Below, piece after piece: positions 41,931 through 50,369 of a stretch of DNA of 64,000 bases. Location: assembly GCF_000826145.2 (NCBI RefSeq), contig NZ_LN651335.1, positions 1-64,000 on the forward strand, given 5' to 3'. The position numbers and the translations under genes are program-made. This DNA is from Sporosarcina koreensis (GTDB taxonomy: Bacteria > Bacillota > Bacilli > Bacillales_A > Planococcaceae). The notes under the pieces are model-generated. The model made no database searches. It worked only from the letters and a program-made list of their open reading frames with translations, and was not told where the DNA came from. Positions within the stretch are counted from its first letter, which is position 1; every line of letters begins with the position of its first letter.

Positions 41931-42830
41931 ATGTCTTCTTCACGAGAACATACGTATATCGACGTGAACGGTGTCCTCCTCCATGTCGTCCAGCAGGGAT
42001 CCGTGGAGGGAGAGCTGGTTGTGCTGCTGCATGGGTTCCCGGGATTCTGGTACGGCTGGCATCAGCAGATGGACTATTTGGCAGAACAGGGGTACCGAGT
42101 GTGGGCGCCCGACCAGCGGGGCTATAACCGGAGCGATAAACCGGAGCCGGTGTCCGCCTACCGGGTGGAGGAGCTTGCAGCGGACGTTGCAGGACTGATC
42201 GAGGCATCCGGACGCGGTAAAGCAATAGTCGTCGGGCATGACTGGGGCGGTATCGTCGCGTGGAACGTCGCCCGGCGGTATCCGGACCTCGTTGACCGGC
42301 TCGTTATCCTCAATGCGCCGCACGAGGCGGCGATGGCGGGCTATACGGCGACGCATCCGCTGCAGCTGCTGCGCAGTTCATACGCAGGGTTCTTCCAGCT
42401 GCGCGGCGTGCCGGAGAAGATGCTAAGCGCAGATGGATTCAAGCCGATGGCGGCCATGCTGGAGGCGAGCAGCCGTCCGGGCGCCTTCACGGAGGAGGAT
42501 CTGGCCGCCTACAAGCAGGCATGGGCACAGCCCGGGGCAATCCGGTCGATGATCAACTGGTACCGCGCGAACGCGAAGACGCTGTTCTCCCCGCAGCCGC
42601 CGCTCCGGGTGCCGGTGCCTGTCCTCGTCATCTGGGGAGCGGGGGACCAGTTCCTCGGCCGGGGACTCGCACTCCGGAGTCTCGATTTCTGTGACGACGG
42701 CCGGGTCGTCTATTTCGAGAACGCGACCCACTGGGTGCATCTGGAGGAAGCGGAGCGGGTCAATGGGCTGCTGGGTGAATTTTTTGGGAATGCACGATAT
42801 CTTGAGAATCGGATGGTGAGCTTGGAATGA
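41931..42830 (+). CDS. alpha/beta hydrolase, epoxide hydrolase-like
   Basis: A 299-residue alpha/beta-fold hydrolase. The oxyanion-hole motif HGFPGFWYGWHQQ and the nucleophile elbow VGHDWGG, with aspartate in the nucleophile position, point to the epoxide hydrolase/haloalkane dehalogenase branch. The catalytic histidine is in NATHWVHLEE. The substrate cannot be read from sequence. AAAGGAGG precedes the ATG. Its stop overlaps the next start in an ATGA, so the two are coupled. Base composition stays high in GC, like its neighbours. Confidence 0.87.
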   Translation: MSSSREHTYIDVNGVLLHVVQQGSVEGELVVLLHGFPGFWYGWHQQMDYLAEQGYRVWAPDQRGYNRSDKPEPVSAYRVEELAADVAGLIEASGRGKAIVVGHDWGGIVAWNVARRYPDLVDRLVILNAPHEAAMAGYTATHPLQLLRSSYAGFFQLRGVPEKMLSADGFKPMAAMLEASSRPGAFTEEDLAAYKQAWAQPGAIRSMINWYRANAKTLFSPQPPLRVPVPVLVIWGAGDQFLGRGLALRSLDFCDDGRVVYFENATHWVHLEEAERVNGLLGEFFGNARYLENRMVSLE

Positions 42831-43618
42831 CGAAGGAACCGGTGATCGACGCACACATCCATCTGGATCAGTACGAAGAGGCGGACCGCAGAAAGCTGCT
42901 GGATGGCCTGCAAGAGGCGGACATCCGGGCGCTCGTCGCCGTCTCCACCGATCTTGCATCGGCCCACCGCACACTCGAGCTGGCCCGGCAGGACAGCCGC
43001 ATTCGTCCGGCAATCGGGTTTCATCCCGAACAGCCGCTGCCTTCAGAAGAGGAGCTCGGCGCCCTGCTGCAGCTGATCGACGAAGAGCAGCACAGAATCG
43101 CAGCGGTCGGGGAAGTCGGCCTGCCGTGGTACATGCGGCTGGGGGATCCGACAATCGACCGTACGCCCTACGAAGAAGTGCTGTCGCAGTTCATCCGGAA
43201 AGCGGTGGATTGCGGACTGCCGATTGCCCTCCATGCCGTCTATAAGGATGCCGAGACTGTCTGCGAACTGCTCGAGCTGCACAGCGCAGAACAGGCGCAT
43301 TTCCACTGGTACAAAGGCAGCGACCGCACGCTCGATCGGATCATCACGAACGGCTGGCTCGTATCAGTCACACCGGAAGTCGTCTACCGGCCGAAGATCC
43401 AGCACATCGCCCGCCGCGTCCCGCTCGCGCAACTCATGGTCGAAACCGACGGACCGTGGCCGTTCGAAGGCCCGTTCACCGGGCAGCGGACCGACCCGCG
43501 CATGCTGCATGCAAGTGTCATGGCGATTGCCGGCCTGAAACAACTGCCGGCGGGCACCGTGTACCGGGAGCTGCTCAGAACGACGGAGCGGTTTTATGGG
43601 GTAGAAAGGAGCATCTGA
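42827..43618 (+). CDS. TatD-family metal-dependent hydrolase
   Basis: A 263-residue amidohydrolase-fold protein related to TatD nucleases. Metal-binding motifs are VIDAHIHLDQ at the start, GEVGLPWYM in the middle and VETDGPWPF near the end. It is a divergent member, since the usual TatD blocks are only partly kept (HFHWYKGS instead of HCFSG). The activity is therefore uncertain: nuclease or small-molecule hydrolase. It overlaps the alpha/beta hydrolase gene by 4 bp. A parS-like site follows its stop. Confidence 0.8.
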   Translation: MTKEPVIDAHIHLDQYEEADRRKLLDGLQEADIRALVAVSTDLASAHRTLELARQDSRIRPAIGFHPEQPLPSEEELGALLQLIDEEQHRIAAVGEVGLPWYMRLGDPTIDRTPYEEVLSQFIRKAVDCGLPIALHAVYKDAETVCELLELHSAEQAHFHWYKGSDRTLDRIITNGWLVSVTPEVVYRPKIQHIARRVPLAQLMVETDGPWPFEGPFTGQRTDPRMLHASVMAIAGLKQLPAGTVYRELLRTTERFYGVERSI

Positions 43619-43642
43619 GTATCCATAAACCTCAGCATCCGC

Positions 43643-43658
43643 AGTTCCACGTGAAACA
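43643..43658. promoter_or_regulatory. parS-like site
   Basis: AGTTCCACGTGAAACA differs from the Bacillus parS TGTTCCACGTGAAACA only at the first base. It lies 24 bp after the TatD-like gene, 26 kb from the rsmG-noc site. Confidence 0.8.
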
Positions 43659-43968
43659 TGATGAATTTCTCTCGGGACGATGACTGCTGTTTAATTTATT
43701 TGTAATTCCAGGATGGCAAAAGAATTTTTGGGTGAACAGAAAATAGTGCAGGCGGCGTATAGGCAGCAGGCTGGTGAATAAAATGGAAAACCTAAGCGCA
43801 TGGCAGAGGCAATTCATGCGTTTTTGCAGATGTTTTTTATCAAGTCCTGTATTGTCTTGCCACATTACGATACTCCGGACACAGGGCTCTCTCCGCCCTG
43901 TCCATCCATGATACGATAATACATAAAGCACATTTGGGACGGCTCCCTGAGAGGAAAGGCGGAAGACC
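43659..43968. other. intergenic spacer without a recognised gene
   Basis: About 310 bp of lower GC between the parS-like site and the amidohydrolase remnant. I see no coding frame with a ribosome site, no clear terminator and no convincing promoter. GAGAGGAAAGG just before 43969 serves the next gene. Confidence 0.6.
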
Positions 43969-44949
43969 ATGAAGACACTGATCACGAATGCATGGATTCT
44001 CACGATGAACGAACAGATGGAGGAGTACCGGCATGGCTATGTGCTGGCGGAGGAACAGATCCTCGCCATCGGGCCGATGGAGGACCTGCCGGCCGATGTG
44101 GCGTATGACCGCCATCTCGATGCGCGCGGGGCGATCCTCATGCCCGGGATGGTGAATACGCACACCCACATCGGAATGATCCCGTTCCGGTCGCTCGGGG
44201 ATGACTGTCCGGACCGGCTGCGGCGGTTTTTGTTCCCGCTGGAGAATGAGTGCATGGACAGTGCGCTTGCAGCGGCGAGCGGCAAGTATGCCATTGCGGA
44301 AATGCAGCTCGCCGGGGTGACGGCGTTTTTCGATATGTATTATTTCGAGGAGGCGCTGGCGCAGGCAGCAGAAGAGATGAACGCGCGGGCGTTACTGGCG
44401 GAAACGGTGATCGATTCGGTGACGGTGGACGTGCCGGAACCGCTCGGCGGTCTTGCGTATGCGGAACGGTTCATGCCGAAGTGGGATAAGCACGGTCGGA
44501 TCCGGGCCACGGTCGCGCCGCATGCGCCGTATACGAATACCGTCGAATCGCTGCAGCGGGCGGATCGGCTGTCGGCGGACCATGGTGTGCCGTGGACGAT
44601 GCATGTCAGCGAAATGGATTTCGAGGTGGAGCAGTTCCGGCAGCAGCATGGCCAGACGCCTGTGGAGTTCCTGGAGGCGATCGGCTCCCTCGAAATCGGC
44701 AAGCAGGCGGACCTCGTACTGATCGAGACGGAGTCGGTCAACATGTTCCCGATATTCGATCCGTATTCGGCGCTCGTCTACTCGGCGAACGCCGGCAATG
44801 TCCGGGATGTGTTCATCGGCGGCCAGCAGGTCGTTGCGGACAAGAAGCCGGTCGGCCGGGACATCCCTGCCCTGCGTGAGGACCTGGCCGCCGCTATGCG
44901 GGAGAGCGGGTTTGAACGGAAGGCGATGGCGGCCATGCCGGAAAAATGA
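43969..44949 (+). pseudogene. internally deleted amidohydrolase (MtaD/SsnA-like)
   Basis: A 326-residue remnant of an amidohydrolase that normally has about 430-440 residues and deaminates or hydrolyses cyclic amidines or purine derivatives. The first metal site is present (VNTHTHIGMI), as are APHAPYT and TMHVSE. After VEFLEAIG the chain jumps straight to SLEIGKQADLVLIE, which belongs near the C-terminus of the family. About 110 residues are missing, including the AHC histidine and the TDG..SNN aspartate. The frame is intact across the junction (about 44680-44690). It is translated perhaps, but is not expected to be active. Confidence 0.8.
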
Positions 44950-45016
44950 CCGGTCTTTCCGCCTTCGGCAATCAATGATACGATGAAGGAAACACGGTGC
45001 ATAGGGGGCAATGGAG

Positions 45017-45643
45017 ATGGATATCGACGGATTGGAGCGGCGGCTGGCCGCAAATGATGCTTTGTTCATCGGCGAGGAAACAGCATTCCGCGCAGCGGTG
45101 CTCATACCGCTCGTTGAGCACGAAGGAGAGTGGCACGTCGTCTTCGAAGTCCGCGCGTTTTCAATGCGTAAGCAGCCGGGGGACATCAGCTTTCCGGGCG
45201 GACGGATCGACCCGGAGGATGCCTCGCCAATGGCGGCGGCGCTGCGGGAGACCCATGAGGAACTCGGCATTGATCCGGAAACCGTCCGGATCGCCGGCAA
45301 GCTGAGTCCGTATATCGCGTCCCCGTCGTTCGTCGTCTACCCGTTCGTCGGCATCTGCGACTACCATGAGATCGCCCATTCCTACAACCGCGCGGAAGTC
45401 GAGGAAGTGTTCGCCATCCCGCTCGACTGGCTGCTCGCACACGAACCGGTCCTTCACAAGGTGCCCGTCCAGCCGGCTCCGCTGCCGGATTTCCCGTTCG
45501 ATAAGATCTATAACGGCAAGAAATACAAATGGGCGAACCGCATGCAGGAGGAATGGTTCTTCGACTATGAGGGCTATACGGTTTGGGGACTGACTGCCCG
45601 TATCCTGAAGCATTTCATTGATATTCTGAAAGGTCGGGGGTGA
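45017..45643 (+). CDS. Nudix hydrolase, CoA pyrophosphatase type
   Basis: A 208-residue Nudix enzyme of the NudL/YeaB group, which cleaves coenzyme A and its esters to phosphopantetheine and ADP. The Nudix box begins GGRIDPEDASPMAAALRETH and continues EELGI. The block MRKQPGDISFPGGR just before it is the CoA-pyrophosphatase extension. Two ATGs compete: 45011 and 45017. I chose 45017 because AGGGGG lies eight bases before it. It ends 30 bp before the antitoxin start. Confidence 0.88.
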   Translation: MDIDGLERRLAANDALFIGEETAFRAAVLIPLVEHEGEWHVVFEVRAFSMRKQPGDISFPGGRIDPEDASPMAAALRETHEELGIDPETVRIAGKLSPYIASPSFVVYPFVGICDYHEIAHSYNRAEVEEVFAIPLDWLLAHEPVLHKVPVQPAPLPDFPFDKIYNGKKYKWANRMQEEWFFDYEGYTVWGLTARILKHFIDILKGRG

Positions 45644-45672
45644 CGGAGATGGATGGAAAGGAGAGGGAGCGG

Positions 45673-46080
45673 ATGTTAGGACCAGACAATATTGAATACG
45701 TTGTGGCTCATTTGGAAGAACGAGTGAACCCTGCCTTTGTCATTCTTTTCGGCTCTTACGCAAAAGGAACAGCGCACACAGACAGCGATCTGGATATTGC
45801 TTATTACTGTGAAAAGTTGTTATCTGGCTATGATCGTATGATGCTTGCTAATGAGTTGGCGGCCATTGCAGGATGCGATGTAGATCTCGTTAACTTACGA
45901 GATGCAGATACAGTTCTCGCCTTCCAAATATTCTCCACAGGTATAAAGATATCTTGTCGTGATACTGATGAATTCATCAAACAGCGTGTGTTGGCCTACA
46001 AAATGTATGCAGTCTTAAATGAGCAGAGAGCAGGCATACTCGAGGCGATTAAGCAGAGAGGAAGTGTATACGGTGAATGA
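45673..46080 (+). CDS. mntA: MntA-type antitoxin, minimal nucleotidyltransferase
   Basis: A 135-residue nucleotidyltransferase. The GSx10DxD signature is complete in GSYAKGTAHTDSDLDIA. In characterised MntA/HepT pairs this enzyme adds AMP units to a tyrosine of HepT and so neutralises it. Upstream in-frame GTG and ATG codons exist at 45640 and 45649. The ATG at 45673 has AAAGGAG nine bases before it and gives a family-like N-terminus. Base composition is clearly more AT-rich than the Nudix gene before it. It overlaps hepT by 8 bp. Confidence 0.87.
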   Translation: MLGPDNIEYVVAHLEERVNPAFVILFGSYAKGTAHTDSDLDIAYYCEKLLSGYDRMMLANELAAIAGCDVDLVNLRDADTVLAFQIFSTGIKISCRDTDEFIKQRVLAYKMYAVLNEQRAGILEAIKQRGSVYGE

Positions 46081-46468
46081 AGACATCATTTTAAATAAGG
46101 CGGCTATTATCGAATGGTGTACTTCCCGTATTCATGAAGTTTATGAAGGCAATCCTGCAAATTTGGCGGATTATACAAAGCAGGATAGTATCGTCCTGAA
46201 TATACAGCGAGCTTGTGAAGCTAGTATTGATTTGGCAATGCATATTGTCAGTGAGGACCGGTTAGGAATTCCGAAAGCCAGTCGGGAAGCTTTTGTACTT
46301 TTGCAGGATAATGAAATTATATCTAAAGAACTTGCTCAGAATTTGATTCGGATGATCGGTTTTCGCAATATTGCTGTCCATGATTATCAGGTGATCGATA
46401 GCAATATCCTTCAATCCATCGTAGAAACCATTTGGAAGACTTCAAAGCGTTCACCAGCCATCTGCTGA
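46073..46468 (+). CDS. hepT: HepT-type toxin with frameshifted C-terminus
   Basis: A 131-residue HEPN-domain protein, the ribonuclease toxin of the MntA/HepT system. The Rx4HxY motif is intact in RNIAVHDY, giving the catalytic R and H and the tyrosine that is AMPylated. The start is GTG with GAGAGGAAG eight bases before it. The last 13 residues (KTSKRSPAIC end) do not fit the family. In another frame the same DNA reads EDFKAFTSHLLKRL and stops at 46488, the expected ending. One base therefore seems lost near 46428-46433. The active site lies before the lesion. Confidence 0.82.
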   Translation: MNEDIILNKAAIIEWCTSRIHEVYEGNPANLADYTKQDSIVLNIQRACEASIDLAMHIVSEDRLGIPKASREAFVLLQDNEIISKELAQNLIRMIGFRNIAVHDYQVIDSNILQSIVETIWKTSKRSPAIC

Positions 46469-46532
46469 AGCGGCTGGATGGGCAGTAAGGAATTCCTCAA
46501 TATTTCATGTCTTTAGATGAGGAAGTGATTGA

Positions 46533-47270
46533 ATGAAAAAAGCAACAGGGTTCATCATCGGCATTGTGCTGCTGGCAGTCTCACTGCCTTGGGCGGGTCC
46601 GATGGCGCTCGAATATATCCATGACCAGCGGATGGACGGGAAGTACCGGTTCACTGACATTTCCGAAGGAGAACCGCCGACCCCTGCCTTGTACAAGTTC
46701 AACGGCCAGGAAATCACGATTGACGAAACGCCATTGGAGAAGCCTGAGTACATAGACCCGTGGGAGAATGAAATGTCGTTTTCCGATATAGCAGTCAAGG
46801 TGAACGGAAAAGAAATCGATCGGCTGCCGGCGTACCCCGTCCGATCGGAGCAAGAGGGCCTGAACCGCTATTTCGGAGATATTGCGTATTTCCTCGTGGA
46901 GGATAAGAAGGCGGGCGAGACTTCGTTTGTCCTGGCGCTGAAACGGACGAAAGAAACAATTTCCGCAAATGCAGAGGGAGACCATATCGGATGGGTGCCT
47001 GAAGAGGAACTGCAGTATACCTACTACAGGGTGAGTGATGCCGGGGACGTGACGCGCACCGACTTCGGGTATGCGGATCGGGATGGCTTTGAAACGAAAC
47101 TGCTGGCGAATGGCCATCTGGCGCCGACGTCAGTCGGATATTACACCGACCTGTGGCATGCCTATCCCTCTTTCTTCTTCCCTCTGTTACATCCGCTGCT
47201 GACGATGATTGCAGGCGGTATCCTGATTGTTTTCTGCTGGCCGTTCCGGAAAAAGAGAGCAGTCCAGTAA
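46533..47270 (+). CDS. hypothetical membrane protein
   Basis: A 245-residue protein I do not recognise. It has an N-terminal hydrophobic segment (about 5-27), a long hydrophilic middle and a C-terminal membrane helix (about 212-238) before a basic end (RKKRAVQ). The middle therefore probably lies outside the membrane. It contains many acidic and aromatic residues and no catalytic motif I can name. GAGGAAGTG precedes the ATG. It stands alone between hepT and the marR operon. Composition is intermediate. Confidence 0.7.
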   Translation: MKKATGFIIGIVLLAVSLPWAGPMALEYIHDQRMDGKYRFTDISEGEPPTPALYKFNGQEITIDETPLEKPEYIDPWENEMSFSDIAVKVNGKEIDRLPAYPVRSEQEGLNRYFGDIAYFLVEDKKAGETSFVLALKRTKETISANAEGDHIGWVPEEELQYTYYRVSDAGDVTRTDFGYADRDGFETKLLANGHLAPTSVGYYTDLWHAYPSFFFPLLHPLLTMIAGGILIVFCWPFRKKRAVQ

Positions 47271-47341
47271 GGACCGAGCCTATTTGGCACCGGTGGAGGT
47301 CCTTGCTGTCATTCTCTGTTTACCGACTCCCTGCAATCTTT

Positions 47342-47376
47342 TTATTGTTGCAAATACAACAATAAACACGTAGACT
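47342..47376 (+). promoter_or_regulatory. palindromic operator and promoter of marR-paiAB
   Basis: TTATTGTTG (47342-47350) and CAACAATAA (47357-47365) form a perfect 9-bp inverted repeat around CAAATA, typical in size for a MarR operator. A possible promoter, TTGCAA (47348-47353), 17 bp, TAGACT (47371-47376), overlaps its right half. Binding there would block transcription, suggesting autorepression. Confidence 0.65.
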
Positions 47377-47414
47377 ATAGTACAGCAGTTCATCTGCTGG
47401 CAGAGGAGGTCCGT

Positions 47415-48415
<1,001 letters not shown>

Positions 48416-48432
48416 ATGGGAGGCGGATTGAT

Positions 48433-49044
48433 TTGTATATCCCTAAACAATATAAGGTCGAGGACTTCAGGGAGATTGAAGAATTCATCCAAAACAACTC
48501 GTTTGGTACGGTTGTGACGACCGACCAAGGCAGACCGTTGGCAACTCACCTGCCTGTTCAGATGCATAAGCGCGGGGATGACTACTATATAACCGGGCAT
48601 ATGGCTCATACGAATCCTCAATGGAGGACTTTCCCGGATGAACAAGGAAGTGTTCTGGTCATGTTTCAAGGTCCCCATGCTTATATATCATCCTCCTGGT
48701 ACCAGTCTGAAGAAGTGCCTACTTGGAATTATCAAGCCATCCATGTATATGGCGCAGGCCGCATACTGAGTGAGCAGGAATTGCAGGAAGATCTGATGCT
48801 TCTATTGCAAAAATACGAGCAGGGTCGTAAAAATGCTGTTTTGTGGGAGACACTCTCCTCCCAGACAAAGAAGCAGATTGCCGGAATTGTCGGCTTTGAA
48901 GTGAAAGTGCAAGATGTCCAGGCTGCTTATAAATTGAGTCAAAATAGAAGTGCAGAAGATTATCATCATATCGTTTCTAAATTACATCAAGAAAAAGACG
49001 GAAATTCAAGATTAGTAGCAGAGGCGATGAAAGCTAGGATTTGA
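48433..49044 (+). CDS. paiB: FMN-binding protein PaiB
   Basis: A 203-residue split-barrel flavin-binding protein, the partner of PaiA. In B. subtilis PaiB was described as a negative regulator of sporulation and protease genes; the biochemical role is unclear. It begins MYIPKQYKVEDFREIEEF at a TTG codon with GGGAGGCGG upstream and contains PLATHLPVQ and ISSSWYQSEEVPTWNY, the family core. It follows paiA in 17 bp and is the last gene of the marR-paiA-paiB unit. Confidence 0.92.
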   Translation: MYIPKQYKVEDFREIEEFIQNNSFGTVVTTDQGRPLATHLPVQMHKRGDDYYITGHMAHTNPQWRTFPDEQGSVLVMFQGPHAYISSSWYQSEEVPTWNYQAIHVYGAGRILSEQELQEDLMLLLQKYEQGRKNAVLWETLSSQTKKQIAGIVGFEVKVQDVQAAYKLSQNRSAEDYHHIVSKLHQEKDGNSRLVAEAMKARI

Positions 49045-49114
49045 ATCGTCCAGCTTCCCACCGGCTGATTGTCGGTGGCTCAGGACACTCTTAAATAGCA
49101 AGAAGTCTCCATAC

Positions 49115-49150
49115 TAAAAGCACCCAGCCGCTTGCGTCTGGGTGCTTTTG
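49115..49150. terminator. bidirectional terminator after paiB
   Basis: A 12-bp stem AAAAGCACCCAG/CTGGGTGCTTTT (49116-49149) with A and T runs on both sides. It can serve paiB and the convergent gene at 49168. Confidence 0.88.
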
Positions 49151-49167
49151 GTATGCAGCTGCTCCTC

Positions 49168-49662
49168 TTATTGCCGGCACAGCACGACGATCCGGCTTGG
49201 GGTCGTCTGCGCCGGAATGCTGCGGGTCGTGCGGCTGTAGGTGACGATGAGGTCCCGGTTCGCGAGGCTGCCGTTGAACGGCTGGCCGTTCGGCAGGAAG
49301 ACCGGGGTGTCGTCGTCCAGCAGCAGCTGCAGGGAGCCGTCGCTGCTGATGAGCGACTCATCGAATTGCATGACCGCCGTGAACTGCCCGGGCATCTCTT
49401 TGCTCATGACGAGCGCGCTGTACTGCGGCGGGTAGATCAGGATGACCGGCGCATCCGCGTCATAGAAGCCCGTCACCGTGTCCCCCGGCATGACGACGGC
49501 CTGGTCGGTGAAATAGGTCGTCGGCAACGCGGTGAAGCGGACAATCTGATCCGTCGCCTGCTCGACGGTATAAATTTTATAACAGTCCGACTCCTGATGC
49601 TGCCCGATCGGCACGTCCTCGATATCCATGACAGTACCGGTGAACGATCCGAAATTCCCCAA
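49168..49662 (-). CDS. hypothetical protein
   Basis: A 164-residue acidic protein with no family I can name. It has no signal peptide and no membrane helix. Its sequence alternates short beta-type strands (GTVMDIEDVPIG, VVMPGDTVTGFYDADAP, VILIYPPQYSALVM), suggesting an all-beta fold. The start is TTG at 49662 with AGGAGG seven bases upstream. It ends at the shared terminator. Nothing in the neighbourhood points to a role: the PaiB gene is convergent and Ohr lies upstream on the same strand. Confidence 0.75.
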   Translation of the reverse strand: MGNFGSFTGTVMDIEDVPIGQHQESDCYKIYTVEQATDQIVRFTALPTTYFTDQAVVMPGDTVTGFYDADAPVILIYPPQYSALVMSKEMPGQFTAVMQFDESLISSDGSLQLLLDDDTPVFLPNGQPFNGSLANRDLIVTYSRTTRSIPAQTTPSRIVVLCRQ

Positions 49663-49745
49663 AACGATTCCTCCTGTGTCTTCATCTTGACTCCTCTTAC
49701 TATATGCACGGCTTGCCGATTGCGGAAGCCGCTTGCGCCGGCATG

Positions 49746-49774
49746 AAAAAAGAGCGGAAAGGGATCCGCTCTTT
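49746..49774 (-). terminator. ohr terminator
   Basis: The minus strand shows AAAGAGCGGA/TCCGCTCTTT followed by TTTT, 5 bp after the ohr stop. Confidence 0.88.
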
Positions 49775-49779
49775 CGGAT

Positions 49780-50202
49780 TTATTGCGCTTCCAAAGTGAC
49801 TTCGATGTTGTTCCGTGTCGCTTTCGAGTACGGGCACACTTGGTGCGCTTTTTCGACGAGCTCCTGCAGTTTGTCCTTCTCGATCCCTGTCCCTTTGACT
49901 TCGAGTTTGACGGCCAGTTTGAACCCTTGGTCAGCTTCGTCTTTCTGCAGGCTGACATTCGCTGTCACTTCGGAGTCGAACTTGACCTTCTCTTTGCCTG
50001 CGACCAGCTGGAGTGCTCCGTCGAAGCAGGCTGCATATCCTGCAGCAAACAGCTGCTCTGGATTCGTTGAATTCTCGAGTTCTTTGGCCCGTTTCGTACC
50101 GGGCATCGCTGTGTCAAAACTGACGACATTATCGGAAGACTGGACATGCCCTTCCCGTCCGCCTTTTGCGGTCGCTGTGGATGTGAATAGTGTTTCTGCC
50201 AT
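49780..50202 (-). CDS. ohr: organic hydroperoxide resistance protein (Ohr/OsmC)
   Basis: A 140-residue thiol peroxidase that reduces organic and fatty-acid hydroperoxides using lipoyl cofactors. The two catalytic cysteines are in YAACFDGAL and VCPYSKATR. The arginine and glutamate of the family lie near MPGTKRAKELENSTNPEQLF. The frame extends six codons upstream, but MAETLFTSTATAKGG at 50202 has AGGAG nine bases before it. No OhrR gene is adjacent; the MarR at 47415 belongs to another unit. Confidence 0.95.
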   Translation of the reverse strand: MAETLFTSTATAKGGREGHVQSSDNVVSFDTAMPGTKRAKELENSTNPEQLFAAGYAACFDGALQLVAGKEKVKFDSEVTANVSLQKDEADQGFKLAVKLEVKGTGIEKDKLQELVEKAHQVCPYSKATRNNIEVTLEAQ

Positions 50203-50369
50203 GTGATCACTTCTCCTCATCTTATCGTTTTTTGACGCTGTCCGTTCTATACCCGCTTTGCTTCCATGTTAAGCATCGTCAATCCTTGCTATAATGAAAA
50301 AATGCGAGAACCGCCGCTGATGTGGCGCGGCGGCTACAGTCTGTATCTAGAGAAAGCAGGGGAAATACC

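Noticed and set aside
42035-42050. TTCCCGGGATT as a Noc-binding site
   Set aside because: Only the centre fits and the outer bases are wrong; it lies within the hydrolase coding sequence.
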